A stretch of DNA of 32,428 nt from positions 1-32,428 of the IMG/VR virus record IMGVR_UViG_3300042292_000230, one strand, 5' to 3'. The DNA comes from a virus. The notes beneath the pieces were generated by a model. It worked only from the letters and a program-made list of their open reading frames with translations. It ran no database searches and was not told where the DNA came from. The position numbers and the translations under genes were made by a program. Shown piece after piece: positions 14,538 through 21,294 of this stretch. Within the stretch, counting starts at the first letter, position 1; each line of letters begins with the position of its first letter.

Positions 14538-14828
14538 ATGAATTTATTAGAAGTTAATATCGAAAAAATGTTACAACTCAAAGCAGCCGACTATGAAAGT
14601 TGGTTGCTGGTTCAAAAGGCATACCGCCAAGAGTGTTGGGACGAAGCAATAATGGAGTGTGGTTTCAACGAAAATAGCGGTTATGTTTATATAGCACTTG
14701 AAAACGGCATAAGCATAGCGTCTTGTTTTGGTCAATCAGTTGACTACATAGTAACAGACTTTGAAAATGGAGACGAGCATTTTTTAGACACGTATAACGA
14801 AGCAGTAGAAACCCAAAATAACCTATAA
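14538..14828 (+). CDS. Early acidic protein of unknown function, 96 aa
   Basis: The product is strongly acidic and begins MNLLEVNIEKMLQLKAADYE. It has a beta-rich middle (NSGYVYIALENGISIASCFG) and ends with acidic residues. The leader is AATAAATACCCCCAAAAAC, similar to one at 16385-16403. Small acidic phage early proteins can be DNA mimics that inhibit host enzymes, but the charge pattern alone does not prove that. It is one base from the next gene. Confidence 0.65.
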   Translation: MNLLEVNIEKMLQLKAADYESWLLVQKAYRQECWDEAIMECGFNENSGYVYIALENGISIASCFGQSVDYIVTDFENGDEHFLDTYNEAVETQNNL

Positions 14829-14829
14829 T

Positions 14830-15300
14830 ATGTTAGAATTACTAAGAGAGGGGGTTGCCCTTACAAAAAACAACGCTAAGGAACACGCACAAGAGTTCGT
14901 CAACAAGGTCATAGAGGGCCACGCTTCCAGTCTGGAGTCATTAGTGGTTCTGGAATACCTAAGTCAAGTTTTGGACGACGCAAAAGCGCAGATACGCACT
15001 ATCGCAACAGAGGAACTCTCTGTTTATGGAGACGAAGCCAAAGTGGGTGTTAGCATTAAGGGAGTCCTATTACAGATTAAGGAGGTTGGCACACGTTACG
15101 ACTTCGCAAACACTTCAAACTGGATAGCATTAAAGTCACAAGAGGACGCTATTGCAGAGCGTCGCAAAGAACTGGAAGCGGTATTAAAGCCATTAACACG
15201 TTCTATGACAAACGTGAATGAGGAAACTGGAGAAATCAGTACCATGTACCCCCCAGTCAAGAGTAGCAAAACGAGTGTTGTTATATCAATACCAAAATAA
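14830..15300 (+). CDS. Early helical protein of unknown function, 156 aa
   Basis: A 156-residue protein with a long helical N-terminal half (EFVNKVIEGHASSLESLVVL), then GVLLQIKEVGTRYDFANTS and a second helix with KSQEDAIAERRKELEAVLKP. The layout resembles small phage proteins found near single-strand-binding or recombination genes, but I cannot name it. It ends the first block of the early unit; a new promoter follows at 15324. No catalytic motif is visible. Confidence 0.65.
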   Translation: MLELLREGVALTKNNAKEHAQEFVNKVIEGHASSLESLVVLEYLSQVLDDAKAQIRTIATEELSVYGDEAKVGVSIKGVLLQIKEVGTRYDFANTSNWIALKSQEDAIAERRKELEAVLKPLTRSMTNVNEETGEISTMYPPVKSSKTSVVISIPK

Positions 15301-15323
15301 TTTTGTAAATAAAGCAAAATAAA

Positions 15324-15355
15324 TTTGGAAAATAGAATAAGTTAGTATAAATTAG
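15324..15355 (+). promoter_or_regulatory. Second early promoter
   Basis: TTTG at 15324-15327, 20 bases, then TAAATTAG at 15348-15355 (one mismatch to TAnnTTTG), with the GTTAGTATA context. The start would fall near 15362, about 20 bases before the ATG at 15383. Confidence 0.65.
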
Positions 15356-15382
15356 CGTCAATAACCAATAAATAAAAAAGAC

Positions 15383-15595
15383 ATGGAAATTTTAATTCGT
15401 TTTAAGTCAATTGGCCAGAATGTATGTATTGTGGAAATCGACAGAGACTCATTTATTAAATCTTACGACACGTTAGTTGCAGAGATTAGCTACGTTACCG
15501 AGTCAATTAAGCCGTTAGGGTACTGGTCAAAAACCACTACTAAGCATATTAACATGGTAGCAAAAGAGTTGGGCTTCAAAGTAATTCAAAAATGA
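15383..15595 (+). CDS. Small early protein, 70 aa
   Basis: A 70-residue protein beginning MEILIRFKSIGQNVCIVEID, with a beta-rich first half and a helical second half ending LGFKVIQK. Leader ACCAATAAATAAAAAAGAC precedes the ATG. It overlaps the next gene as ATGA, so the two are translationally coupled. No family is recognised. It is the first gene behind the promoter at 15324. Confidence 0.6.
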   Translation: MEILIRFKSIGQNVCIVEIDRDSFIKSYDTLVAEISYVTESIKPLGYWSKTTTKHINMVAKELGFKVIQK

Positions 15596-15864
15596 AAATT
15601 CAAGTCAAACATTTAACATTCGAAGAGCATGAAATCAACGCACTTTGTGAAGCCATTATATTGGCACAAGATAGTCTCGGAGACAAAAGGTCTTTCGGAA
15701 AGAGTAACAACTGGGACGCAGAAATTACTCATAAAATTAACTTACTGGATGCCATACTTAAATCGGTTTATACCAGCGAATACCGAGAGTTGCCAGAGCC
15801 ACCAGAAACGGACAATAGTCTGTATAATGAGCAGCAGCAATCTTTACCCTTTAGCGACATTTAA
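15592..15864 (+). CDS. Small early protein, 90 aa
   Basis: The 90-residue product begins MKIQVKHLTFEEHEINALCE and has a central helix with IILAQDSLGDKRSFGKSNNW, then a proline- and glutamine-rich tail (LPEPPETDNSL, EQQQSLPF). It is coupled to the previous gene through ATGA. Its end may overlap a further tiny gene at 15827. Function unknown; the N-terminal helical part could be a protein-binding module. Confidence 0.6.
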   Translation: MKIQVKHLTFEEHEINALCEAIILAQDSLGDKRSFGKSNNWDAEITHKINLLDAILKSVYTSEYRELPEPPETDNSLYNEQQQSLPFSDI

Positions 15865-15946
15865 CGAAATTACTAACAACCTCGAAATGTACCAGCGCAT
15901 TAAAGTAGCACGTTGGAACGACGACTTAATAAAGCACAATCTATGA
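15827..15946 (+). CDS. Possible 39-aa gene inside the junction
   Basis: An ATG at 15827 lies in the end of the previous gene (38-base overlap) in another frame. The frame stops at 15946 in an ATGA overlap with the next gene. The product begins MSSSNLYPLATFNEITNNLE and contains RIKVARWNDD. It fills a 78-base gap that would otherwise be empty, and its downstream junction has the usual coupled form. It is short and unrecognised, so it may be chance. Confidence 0.45.
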   Translation: MSSSNLYPLATFNEITNNLEMYQRIKVARWNDDLIKHNL

Positions 15947-16311
15947 GTATGAAATTCTATAAATTCTTTCCAGAGTCAAACACCGCAATCATTGGTTCTA
16001 TCGCAGAAGCGCAATATGTTAGAAACTGGGTCTGGAGACAGATAGCAGAAGAGGGCAGTCCAGCAGCGGACAAGGTAGTTCTTCTGACTAACGTGGGCAT
16101 TCAGATTGAAAACGAAAGTTGTTGGGAGTTAGACTTCAAAGCACTCTGGGACAAGGACGACAACGGAGACTGGTATTTAGAAGTGTACCAGTCACGACTT
16201 GTTTTAGATAGTCCATTTGAGAGGCTCGATATTTTTTTAGAGTTGCCAGCCTCATGGTTTGAGTATAGCCCCCAGCAAAAAAGCATAGAGCAGATTTACG
16301 GCATCTTATGA
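15943..16311 (+). CDS. Early acidic protein, 122 aa
   Basis: I start it at the ATG 15943, which overlaps the upstream stop as ATGA, rather than at the TTG 15913 further up. An ATG at 15949 is another choice. The product reads MSMKFYKFFPESNTAIIGSI and has a tryptophan-rich, acidic middle (ESCWELDFKALWDKDDNGDW) and a hydrophobic FLELPASWF near the end. No known domain is recognised. The gene ends in an ATGA overlap with the OB-fold-like gene, so it is part of the replication unit. Confidence 0.6.
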   Translation: MSMKFYKFFPESNTAIIGSIAEAQYVRNWVWRQIAEEGSPAADKVVLLTNVGIQIENESCWELDFKALWDKDDNGDWYLEVYQSRLVLDSPFERLDIFLELPASWFEYSPQQKSIEQIYGIL

Positions 16312-16814
16312 GTCAATGGAAAGACGAACTACATCAGCATTTAGAGGCCATAGAGCGCCATGGAATATCAGTATATAAATCAATAATAAATAACCCCCAC
16401 AAAATGACAGAGAAAACGTCAAAGGTACTTAACGTACAAGCAAATGGAAGTTTCGACTCCCAGTATGGAACTTTTTATAAATTCGAGGTTGACTTCGAGA
16501 ACGGAGACGGAGGTCAGTATTCCGCAAAGACACCAACGCAAAATAAGTTTGTTGTCGGACAAGAGACGACATACACTATTGAGCAGAAAGGCCAGTTCTT
16601 TAACGTCAAGCCAGTAGCTACTAACTCATTCCCAGCCAAGTCTTTTGGAGGCGGCAGTAAGTCCCCAGAAGAGTCAAGACGTATAGCACGAATGAACGCT
16701 TTAACCAACGCAGTAAACTTTGGTACAAGCGGCAAAGACCTTTTGGTTTCGGACATACTAATTATAGCATCTTCGTTTGAGGCATTTATCATGGAGGGCA
16801 CAGAGTCAAAGTAA
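16308..16814 (+). CDS. OB-fold-like, possible single-stranded DNA-binding protein
   Basis: Residues from about 33 to 105 form a run of beta strands (KVLNVQANGSFDSQYGTFYK, then FEVDFENGDGGQYSAKTP and YTIEQKGQFFNVKPVA) that looks like an OB fold. A glycine/serine linker (SFGGGSKSPEESRRIAR) and a helical C terminus with an acidic end follow, the plan of many phage SSBs. The coupled ATG at 16308 gives 168 residues. An inner ATG at 16404, preceded by the leader AATAAATAACCCCCACAAA, would give 136 and fits the genome's start style better. Position in the replication module supports an SSB role, but no diagnostic motif decides it. Confidence 0.55.
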   Translation: MSQWKDELHQHLEAIERHGISVYKSIINNPHKMTEKTSKVLNVQANGSFDSQYGTFYKFEVDFENGDGGQYSAKTPTQNKFVVGQETTYTIEQKGQFFNVKPVATNSFPAKSFGGGSKSPEESRRIARMNALTNAVNFGTSGKDLLVSDILIIASSFEAFIMEGTESK

Positions 16815-17137
16815 TGAAAGAGTTTGACAACACCCAGAAGGTCGTGGAGCATTTGCTCCGCACCTTTCCTCAAACCAGAGATTGTGACCGCAAGCTATTA
16901 GCACGTTGCTGGGCAGAGACAATAGGCGAAGATACGCTTAGAGAAATGACGGCATACGACTTCATGGTACTATTCGTCACCAAAAAGAAACTACCTACTC
17001 CAGCAACACTAATCAGAGTCAGACGGAAACTGCAAGAGAAATTTCCAGAGTTACAAGGGACGACATACGTAGCACGTAAAAAAAGAGCAGAAAACGTTAG
17101 GCAATACTATTCCCCTAAAAACAACTTATTCGACTAA
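16814..17137 (+). CDS. Replication-module protein of unknown function, 107 aa
   Basis: A 107-residue basic helical protein beginning MKEFDNTQKVVEHLLRTFPQ. It contains TRDCDRKLLARCWAETIG and LPTPATLIRVRRKLQEKFPE with a lysine/arginine-rich end. A pattern of this type (a short acidic start, then TR.D..L, then IxRxRRKxQ) occurs in small proteins of phage replication modules in several bacterial groups. Its role there is not known to me. It is coupled on both sides through TAATG overlaps. Confidence 0.65.
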   Translation: MKEFDNTQKVVEHLLRTFPQTRDCDRKLLARCWAETIGEDTLREMTAYDFMVLFVTKKKLPTPATLIRVRRKLQEKFPELQGTTYVARKKRAENVRQYYSPKNNLFD

Positions 17138-17352
17138 TGACACATTACTACAATACCCCTTTCGGCAGACTCATTCGAAGAGAGTTTGTTACCTTAGATA
17201 AGTTCGCAGATTGTCTCGATATAAGCAGTCCTACTGCCAGACTTTACGCTATGAACCCCAGTCAAATGAGACTTGCAGACTTCCAGCGTATCTGCGAAAA
17301 GACGACCATAACCCCAGAGCAATTATATAGCACCATAGAAGAGCATGAATAA
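17137..17352 (+). CDS. Small helix-turn-helix-like protein, 71 aa
   Basis: The 71-residue product has a helical core FVTLDKFADCLDISSPTARL followed by a second helix MRLADFQRICEKTTITPEQL, the arrangement of Cro/XRE-type HTH proteins. The start overlaps the previous stop (TAATG). A transcriptional or replication regulator is plausible. It precedes the DnaA-like gene with an 8-base overlap. It is too short to assign with certainty. Confidence 0.5.
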   Translation: MTHYYNTPFGRLIRREFVTLDKFADCLDISSPTARLYAMNPSQMRLADFQRICEKTTITPEQLYSTIEEHE

Positions 17353-17947
17353 ACCAGAGGAATTGTACAAAGAATTAGTATCTATAATTGACACAAACCA
17401 CTTAGATAGGTTTGAAGAGGTTTGGAAAAAATTAGTCATGAAAAAGTATTTGACAAAGAGTGTTATTCAACACGAAATGCAATACATTCCAAAGCAAGTA
17501 CCTACGTTCTGGAGGGCAATAGAATATGAATGTGCTAACTATTATGACATATCTGTAACGGACTTATACCAGACGTCAAGGGTGCGCAAATTCATATACG
17601 CACGAAACATGATATACTGGATTGTTAGGACGCACTACCGACAAATAAGCCTCAATTTTATAGGCAAAACTTATGACAGACACCATTGTACTATTTTACA
17701 TGGAATAAGAAAGACAGACGACTTTTTAAGGTTATACGCTGACACAAGGGACATACTAAAAACCATTTGTGAGGCACTAACTTCCGCTGGTTATTTGGAA
17801 GCACAAGAAATTTATACTAAATTTGAAGAGCAACGTAAAAATGGAACATATAAACCTATTTCAAAAGATAGAGACTCTCGAAAAAAGAGTCGCAGAACTG
17901 GAAAGAATGCTAAAAACAAGCGTCCCAGAGGTAATAAAAAGCAGTAA
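17345..17947 (+). CDS. Stand-alone DnaA domain IV protein
   Basis: Residues about 57-130 match the DNA-binding domain IV of DnaA: a first helix ending YDISVTDLYQTSRVRKFIYA, then ARNMIYWIVRTHYRQISL, and the signature DRHHCTILHGIRK at 111-123, which parallels DHSTVLHAVRK of DnaA. No AAA+ domain is present. The first 50 residues are helical, and residues 160-200 are very basic (KKSRRTGKNAKNKRPRGNKK). It may bind DnaA boxes, recruiting or displacing host DnaA at the phage origin. I did not notice a clear cluster of TTATNCACA boxes in the window. It overlaps the next gene by 107 bases, which corresponds to the basic tail. Confidence 0.8.
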   Translation: MNKPEELYKELVSIIDTNHLDRFEEVWKKLVMKKYLTKSVIQHEMQYIPKQVPTFWRAIEYECANYYDISVTDLYQTSRVRKFIYARNMIYWIVRTHYRQISLNFIGKTYDRHHCTILHGIRKTDDFLRLYADTRDILKTICEALTSAGYLEAQEIYTKFEEQRKNGTYKPISKDRDSRKKSRRTGKNAKNKRPRGNKKQ

Positions 17948-18233
17948 GTTCGTACCTCCAGCAAAAGAGGACGTTGAAGATTATTTCATGGAAAGAGAGC
18001 CAACGGCCACTCTGGAAAACGCAAGTATATTCGCTGAAAAGTTTATAGCACACTATACCAATACGGACTGGAGGTATGGCAAGGGAGGACGGAAAATGAA
18101 GTGTTGGAAGTCTGCCATGATAAGTTCATGGAAAACAAGTGAATTTGTAAAAACTAATCAAATAACAATGCGAAATGGAAAATTCGACTCCAGCGAAGCA
18201 CTCAGAGTTTATCAAGAGTCCCTCAATTTATAA
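17841..18233 (+). CDS. Coiled-coil replication-module protein
   Basis: From the ATG 17841 the product has 130 residues (a TTG at 17823 would add six). It starts MEHINLFQKIETLEKRVAEL, a coiled coil, then FVPPAKEDVEDYFMERE and a domain with FIAHYTNTDWRYGKGGRKMK and ending SSWK. The second part resembles the C-terminal domain of phage replication proteins (WxxGxGxKMKxWxxxxxxW). Possibly a helicase- or primase-loading factor. Its first 107 bases overlap the DnaA-like gene in another frame, and its last 59 bases overlap the next gene. Confidence 0.7.
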   Translation: MEHINLFQKIETLEKRVAELERMLKTSVPEVIKSSKFVPPAKEDVEDYFMEREPTATLENASIFAEKFIAHYTNTDWRYGKGGRKMKCWKSAMISSWKTSEFVKTNQITMRNGKFDSSEALRVYQESLNL

Positions 18234-18906
18234 TCTGCTAATAGAGGCAGAGAGGTCACCTTATATGAGTGAACTCAAAGTTAGTGACTTTGTTAGGTCA
18301 TGTGCTAAGGTATGTGCCTTGTATGGTATAGCAATTCCAGACGCACTAATAATGCAAGAGTTACTGGAGTTCACCTCCCAGCGTTTCCATTGGTTGACTA
18401 TAAAGCATTTCGAGTTAGCCTTTAAGTTAAATGCCAGTCATGAACTGAATAAAAAAGTGGAGCACTTTGGAGCGTTTAGCATTACATTCATAGGTGACAT
18501 CATGAACTTATATCGACCTCTAAGAGACAACATGTATCTGCAAGAGAATAAACTCCCAGAACAAACTTTACTTATAGCAGACCAAAGCAAACAAATAACA
18601 AAAGAGCAGATACTACTTGACGACATTAAACTGGTTAAGGAGGGCAAGTCCCAGTTCGCTCTAATCAAAGGCGCATTTATGTTAGAATGGCTCGAAACGG
18701 AGGGCAAGATTGACGTCAATTCATTTACAGAACATGAGTATTCATTAGCAAAGAAAAACGGACTTAAAAGCGTTTATAACGAAAGAGGTTTGAGCAAGTT
18801 CAAAGTCTCTAAAATGAATGAAGGAGCAAGGCAATTACTCAAAGAGGCTATTGTTAGAGAGAGGCTTCGAGAGTTGTACGTCATTTACCTTAAAAAGCAA
18901 TCATGA
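18175..18906 (+). CDS. Conserved-looking phage protein upstream of terminase, 243 aa
   Basis: A 243-residue helical protein. Residues 30-110 (KVCALYGIAIPDALIMQELL, then FTSQRFHWLTIKHFELAFKL and FGAFSITFIGDIMNLY) resemble a type of protein often found in Bacteroidota phage replication modules, where I recall the pattern but not a function. The C-terminal half is charged with an ERGLSKFKVSKMNEGARQLL segment. It overlaps the previous gene by 59 bases and the large terminase by ATGA. A replication or packaging accessory role is suggested by place only. Confidence 0.65.
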   Translation: MENSTPAKHSEFIKSPSIYNLLIEAERSPYMSELKVSDFVRSCAKVCALYGIAIPDALIMQELLEFTSQRFHWLTIKHFELAFKLNASHELNKKVEHFGAFSITFIGDIMNLYRPLRDNMYLQENKLPEQTLLIADQSKQITKEQILLDDIKLVKEGKSQFALIKGAFMLEWLETEGKIDVNSFTEHEYSLAKKNGLKSVYNERGLSKFKVSKMNEGARQLLKEAIVRERLRELYVIYLKKQS

Positions 18907-20210
18907 TATACAAGCCAGAATATTTCCAGCGTCAAATAGAAGCGTTAGAACATTTGTCAACAGACTCCATAGTTGAGCAAGTGCTTTATGGAGGTGCAGC
19001 TGGAGGTGGCAAAACAAAACTGGGTTGTATGTGGCAAATTCAAAGACGGCTAAAATACGCTGGCACAAGGTCAGTAATAGGACGTTCTAAACTTGACACT
19101 CTAAAAAAGACAACTCTCAAAACATTCTTTGAGACTGCCAAAGACATGAACCTTATTAACGGCTTCCATTACTTTTTTAATGGCTCGAGTAATACTATTC
19201 GTTTTTTTAATGGCAGCGAAATTATACTAAAAGACCTTTTTGACTATCCGTCAGACGTCAACTGGGACAGCCTTGGGTCACTTGAAATCACAGACTACTT
19301 CTGCGACGAGGTAGCCGAAATAACAGAAAAGGCAGTCAATATACTTCATTCACGTTGCCGCTTCAAACTAAAAGAGTTTGGCCTCATTCCTAAGGGTTTC
19401 TTATCATGCAATCCGTCAAAGGGTTGGTTGTATAATGAGTTTTATTTGCGACATAAGAATAACGAACTACCAGAGCATAGAGCATTTGTACAAGCGTTGC
19501 CACAAGACAATCCGCATTTACCAGAGGCTTATCTTATTTCATTGTCACGACTTCCAGAATACGACAGAAAGAGACTGCTGGAGGGGAACTGGGACTTTGA
19601 CGACGACACAGATAAGCTATTTGCAACAGATAATTTAGCACGTTGTTTCCGTACTGAAATTGTGGGGAACGGCAAGAAATACATAACTGCAGATATTGCA
19701 CGTTATGGTAAGGACAGAACCATTATTTGTATCTGGGAGGGGCTGACTATAATTCGCATACATGAACTTCGTCGTGCGAACTTACAAGAGGTCGGAGAAA
19801 AGATACGTGCATTACAGAATGAACATGGTATTTCGCTCAATAATATACTGGCAGATGAGGACGGCATCGGAGGGGGTCTCATAGACCTCTATAAATATAG
19901 GGGCTTCGTTAATGGCAGTCGTCCTAAGAATTCTATGTACCAAAACCTCAAAACAGAATGCTATTATAAGCTGGCCAACTTTATTGAAGAGGGCAAGTTG
20001 ACAATCATGGATTATACCTATAAGGAACAAATCATGAAAGAGCTGGAAATGATTAAACGACATAGGTCAAACTCTGACGGCAAACTACAAGTGACTCCAA
20101 AGGATGTCATAAAACAAATGACTGGAACGTCTCCAGACTTAGCTGACGCAATCATGATGCGCATGTTCTTTGAGTTGAACCCCTCATTAGGTGTCTACGC
20201 TTATGCTTAG
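18903..20210 (+). CDS. terL: Terminase large subunit
   Basis: The 435-residue protein has the Walker A GGAAGGGKT at residues 30-38 and a Walker B-like YFCDEVAE at 132-139. The C-terminal RNase H-like nuclease has TADIARYGKD (D264), LADEDGIGGG (D318/D320) and SPDLADAIMM (D412, D415). It pumps DNA into the prohead and cuts it. It is the last large gene of the plus-strand unit, coupled to the previous gene through ATGA, whereas the small-terminase-like gene is on the other strand. Length and motifs are complete. No intein or interruption is seen. Confidence 0.95.
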   Translation: MIYKPEYFQRQIEALEHLSTDSIVEQVLYGGAAGGGKTKLGCMWQIQRRLKYAGTRSVIGRSKLDTLKKTTLKTFFETAKDMNLINGFHYFFNGSSNTIRFFNGSEIILKDLFDYPSDVNWDSLGSLEITDYFCDEVAEITEKAVNILHSRCRFKLKEFGLIPKGFLSCNPSKGWLYNEFYLRHKNNELPEHRAFVQALPQDNPHLPEAYLISLSRLPEYDRKRLLEGNWDFDDDTDKLFATDNLARCFRTEIVGNGKKYITADIARYGKDRTIICIWEGLTIIRIHELRRANLQEVGEKIRALQNEHGISLNNILADEDGIGGGLIDLYKYRGFVNGSRPKNSMYQNLKTECYYKLANFIEEGKLTIMDYTYKEQIMKELEMIKRHRSNSDGKLQVTPKDVIKQMTGTSPDLADAIMMRMFFELNPSLGVYAYA

Positions 20211-20221
20211 CCTTATTTAGA

Positions 20222-20243
20222 ATTAGTATAAATTAGTATAAAT
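20222..20243 (+). repeat. Tandem ATTAGTATAA repeats after the terminase
   Basis: ATTAGTATAA occurs twice in tandem at 20222-20241 and once more in similar form at 20272-20281 within the promoter. The TTAGTATA core is shared with promoters at 13925, 15342 and the minus-strand boxes, so this is probably a promoter or operator cluster. Confidence 0.6.
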
Positions 20244-20254
20244 AGCAAAATAAT

Positions 20255-20286
20255 TTTGGAATAACCAGATTGTTAGTATAAGTTTG
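20255..20286 (+). promoter_or_regulatory. Promoter for the small gene trio
   Basis: TTTG at 20255-20258, 20 bases, then TAAGTTTG at 20279-20286, a perfect TAnnTTTG. The expected start is near 20293, 18 bases before the ATG at 20311. Confidence 0.75.
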
Positions 20287-20310
20287 TAGCACAATAAAAA
20301 ACCAATAAAC

Positions 20311-20424
20311 ATGAAAAAAGCACTACTCTTTATAGCAATGTTAATTGCTGGAATGTTAATCGGAGGCAAATTCGATGACGACACTCGAAAACTGGAAGCA
20401 CAACCAAACCATATATCAAAATGA
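20311..20424 (+). CDS. Tiny membrane or secreted peptide, 37 aa
   Basis: An ATG behind the leader ACCAATAAAC opens a 37-residue frame that starts MKKALLFIAMLIAGMLIGGK and ends in a polar tail with DDDTRKLEAQ. The first 20 residues form one hydrophobic helix after two lysines, either a membrane anchor or a signal peptide. Its stop overlaps the next ATG as ATGA. A near-perfect promoter precedes it, which is strong evidence that it is real despite the size. Superinfection exclusion or a lysis regulator would fit, without proof. Confidence 0.75.
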   Translation: MKKALLFIAMLIAGMLIGGKFDDDTRKLEAQPNHISK

Positions 20425-20681
20425 ATAACAAGCCGATAAACGAACTGGAGCAAAAAGCATTAGACATGATAGTTGCTGGTATGTACAACGAAACGCATGT
20501 AAATTTCTACGGAGGTAATCAATACCCCAACGGACAAGTTGCCAGACGTTATATACGAATAGGTTACTGGAACGAAATAAGCGCAGAGAGAGTCCCTAAG
20601 GAGTTCTGGGACATAGTTCGTGAGGACACCATGTACGACGACGACTGCGGCTGGTTGTTCTCATATCATTTTTACGAATGA
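20421..20681 (+). CDS. Unknown small protein, 86 aa
   Basis: The 86-residue acidic, tyrosine-rich protein begins MNNKPINELEQKALDMIVAG and contains FYGGNQYPNGQVARRYIRIG and an acidic end with DDDCGWLFSYHFYE. It is coupled to the membrane peptide through ATGA and behind the same promoter. No family is recognised and it has no membrane segment. Confidence 0.6.
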   Translation: MNNKPINELEQKALDMIVAGMYNETHVNFYGGNQYPNGQVARRYIRIGYWNEISAERVPKEFWDIVREDTMYDDDCGWLFSYHFYE

Positions 20682-20685
20682 GGCA

Positions 20686-20716
20686 TTGTATAATTGGTAT
20701 ATTTAGCATATCTTTG
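20686..20716 (+). promoter_or_regulatory. Promoter of the ribbon-helix-helix gene
   Basis: TTG at 20686-20688, 20 bases, then a perfect TATCTTTG at 20709-20716. Transcription would start near 20723, about 10 bases before the ATG at 20733. Confidence 0.75.
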
Positions 20717-20732
20717 TACTAAATACAAGATT

Positions 20733-20882
20733 ATGACAGACCGAAAGACTCCAAAAAGCAAAACTAAACGTGGTATCTGCGTATTCCTCCCTAACGAAAT
20801 CTGGGACAAGATAGACGCAGACCGAAATACCAGCAGAAACAAGTTTATCGAAGAGAAATTGAGACAGACTATTTCTATTTAG
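20733..20882 (+). CDS. Ribbon-helix-helix DNA-binding protein, 49 aa
   Basis: I take the ATG at 20733 because it lies just behind a good promoter; a start further up would fall inside the promoter. The 49-residue protein has a basic N terminus (MTDRKTPKSKTKRG), a strand ICVFLPNEI, and two helices (WDKIDADRN and SRNKFIEEKLRQTI). This is the Arc/CopG plan. It has its own promoter, so it is probably a transcriptional regulator, perhaps of early promoters. Its end overlaps the end of the minus-strand lysis gene by 8 bases. Confidence 0.75.
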   Translation: MTDRKTPKSKTKRGICVFLPNEIWDKIDADRNTSRNKFIEEKLRQTISI

Positions 20883-21294
20883 TCAACAAGACAATAAGCA
20901 TTCCCTCCAGTATAGCAAATAAGGCGGTGCCAAGTATAACATGGTTTCGTCTTTTTACTTTGCTATCTAACTTTTCATTGTCATTACTTAACTTCGATAT
21001 GTCATTGGTTAAGCCTTCGACCTTCTTTTTGTAGGTAGCTTCATTTTGAAGCATTAGAGTAATGCGTTCCTCATATAAAGCCACATTTTTATCATGTATC
21101 CGTATCTGGTCAGACTGAATGTTGGCCAGTCCCCTCCAGTATTCCTCGCTGGCAATGAGTTTTTCAGTCAACCTTAATTGCTGGGGGGTTAAAGTATCCG
21201 TCCTTGTCTCGTTTGGCAAGTAAGTCAAAGAGACTATCCCCAAACTTTTTAGGGTTGTCAATAGTACGACGCTCAATAGTAATGACTTTCTCAT
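20875..21294 (-). CDS. Spanin-like coiled-coil protein with membrane ends
   Basis: From the ATG 21294 the protein has 139 residues. A start at 21336 would add a stretch that looks non-native. It begins MRKSLLLSVVLLTTLKSLGI, a hydrophobic signal or anchor, has a long coiled coil (KKVEGLTNDISKLSNDNEKL) and ends with a second membrane helix (GTALFAILEGMLIVLLTK). It overlaps the i-spanin-like gene by 131 bases in another frame, like Rz and Rz1. No lipobox cysteine is present near the N terminus, so a classical outer-membrane lipoprotein spanin is not supported. Role: probable outer-membrane disruption or tail of the lysis module. Confidence 0.55.
   Translation of the reverse strand: MRKSLLLSVVLLTTLKSLGIVSLTYLPNETRTDTLTPQQLRLTEKLIASEEYWRGLANIQSDQIRIHDKNVALYEERITLMLQNEATYKKKVEGLTNDISKLSNDNEKLDSKVKRRNHVILGTALFAILEGMLIVLLTK

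Noticed and set aside
15913-15942. TTG start for the 122-residue early protein
   Set aside because: The ATG at 15943 has the typical ATGA overlap with the upstream stop.
17345-17947. Full DnaA or helicase loader
   Set aside because: There is no Walker A or B motif. Only domain IV is present.
20694-20732. Longer start of the ribbon-helix-helix gene
   Set aside because: It would place the start codon between the -33 and -7 elements of the promoter.
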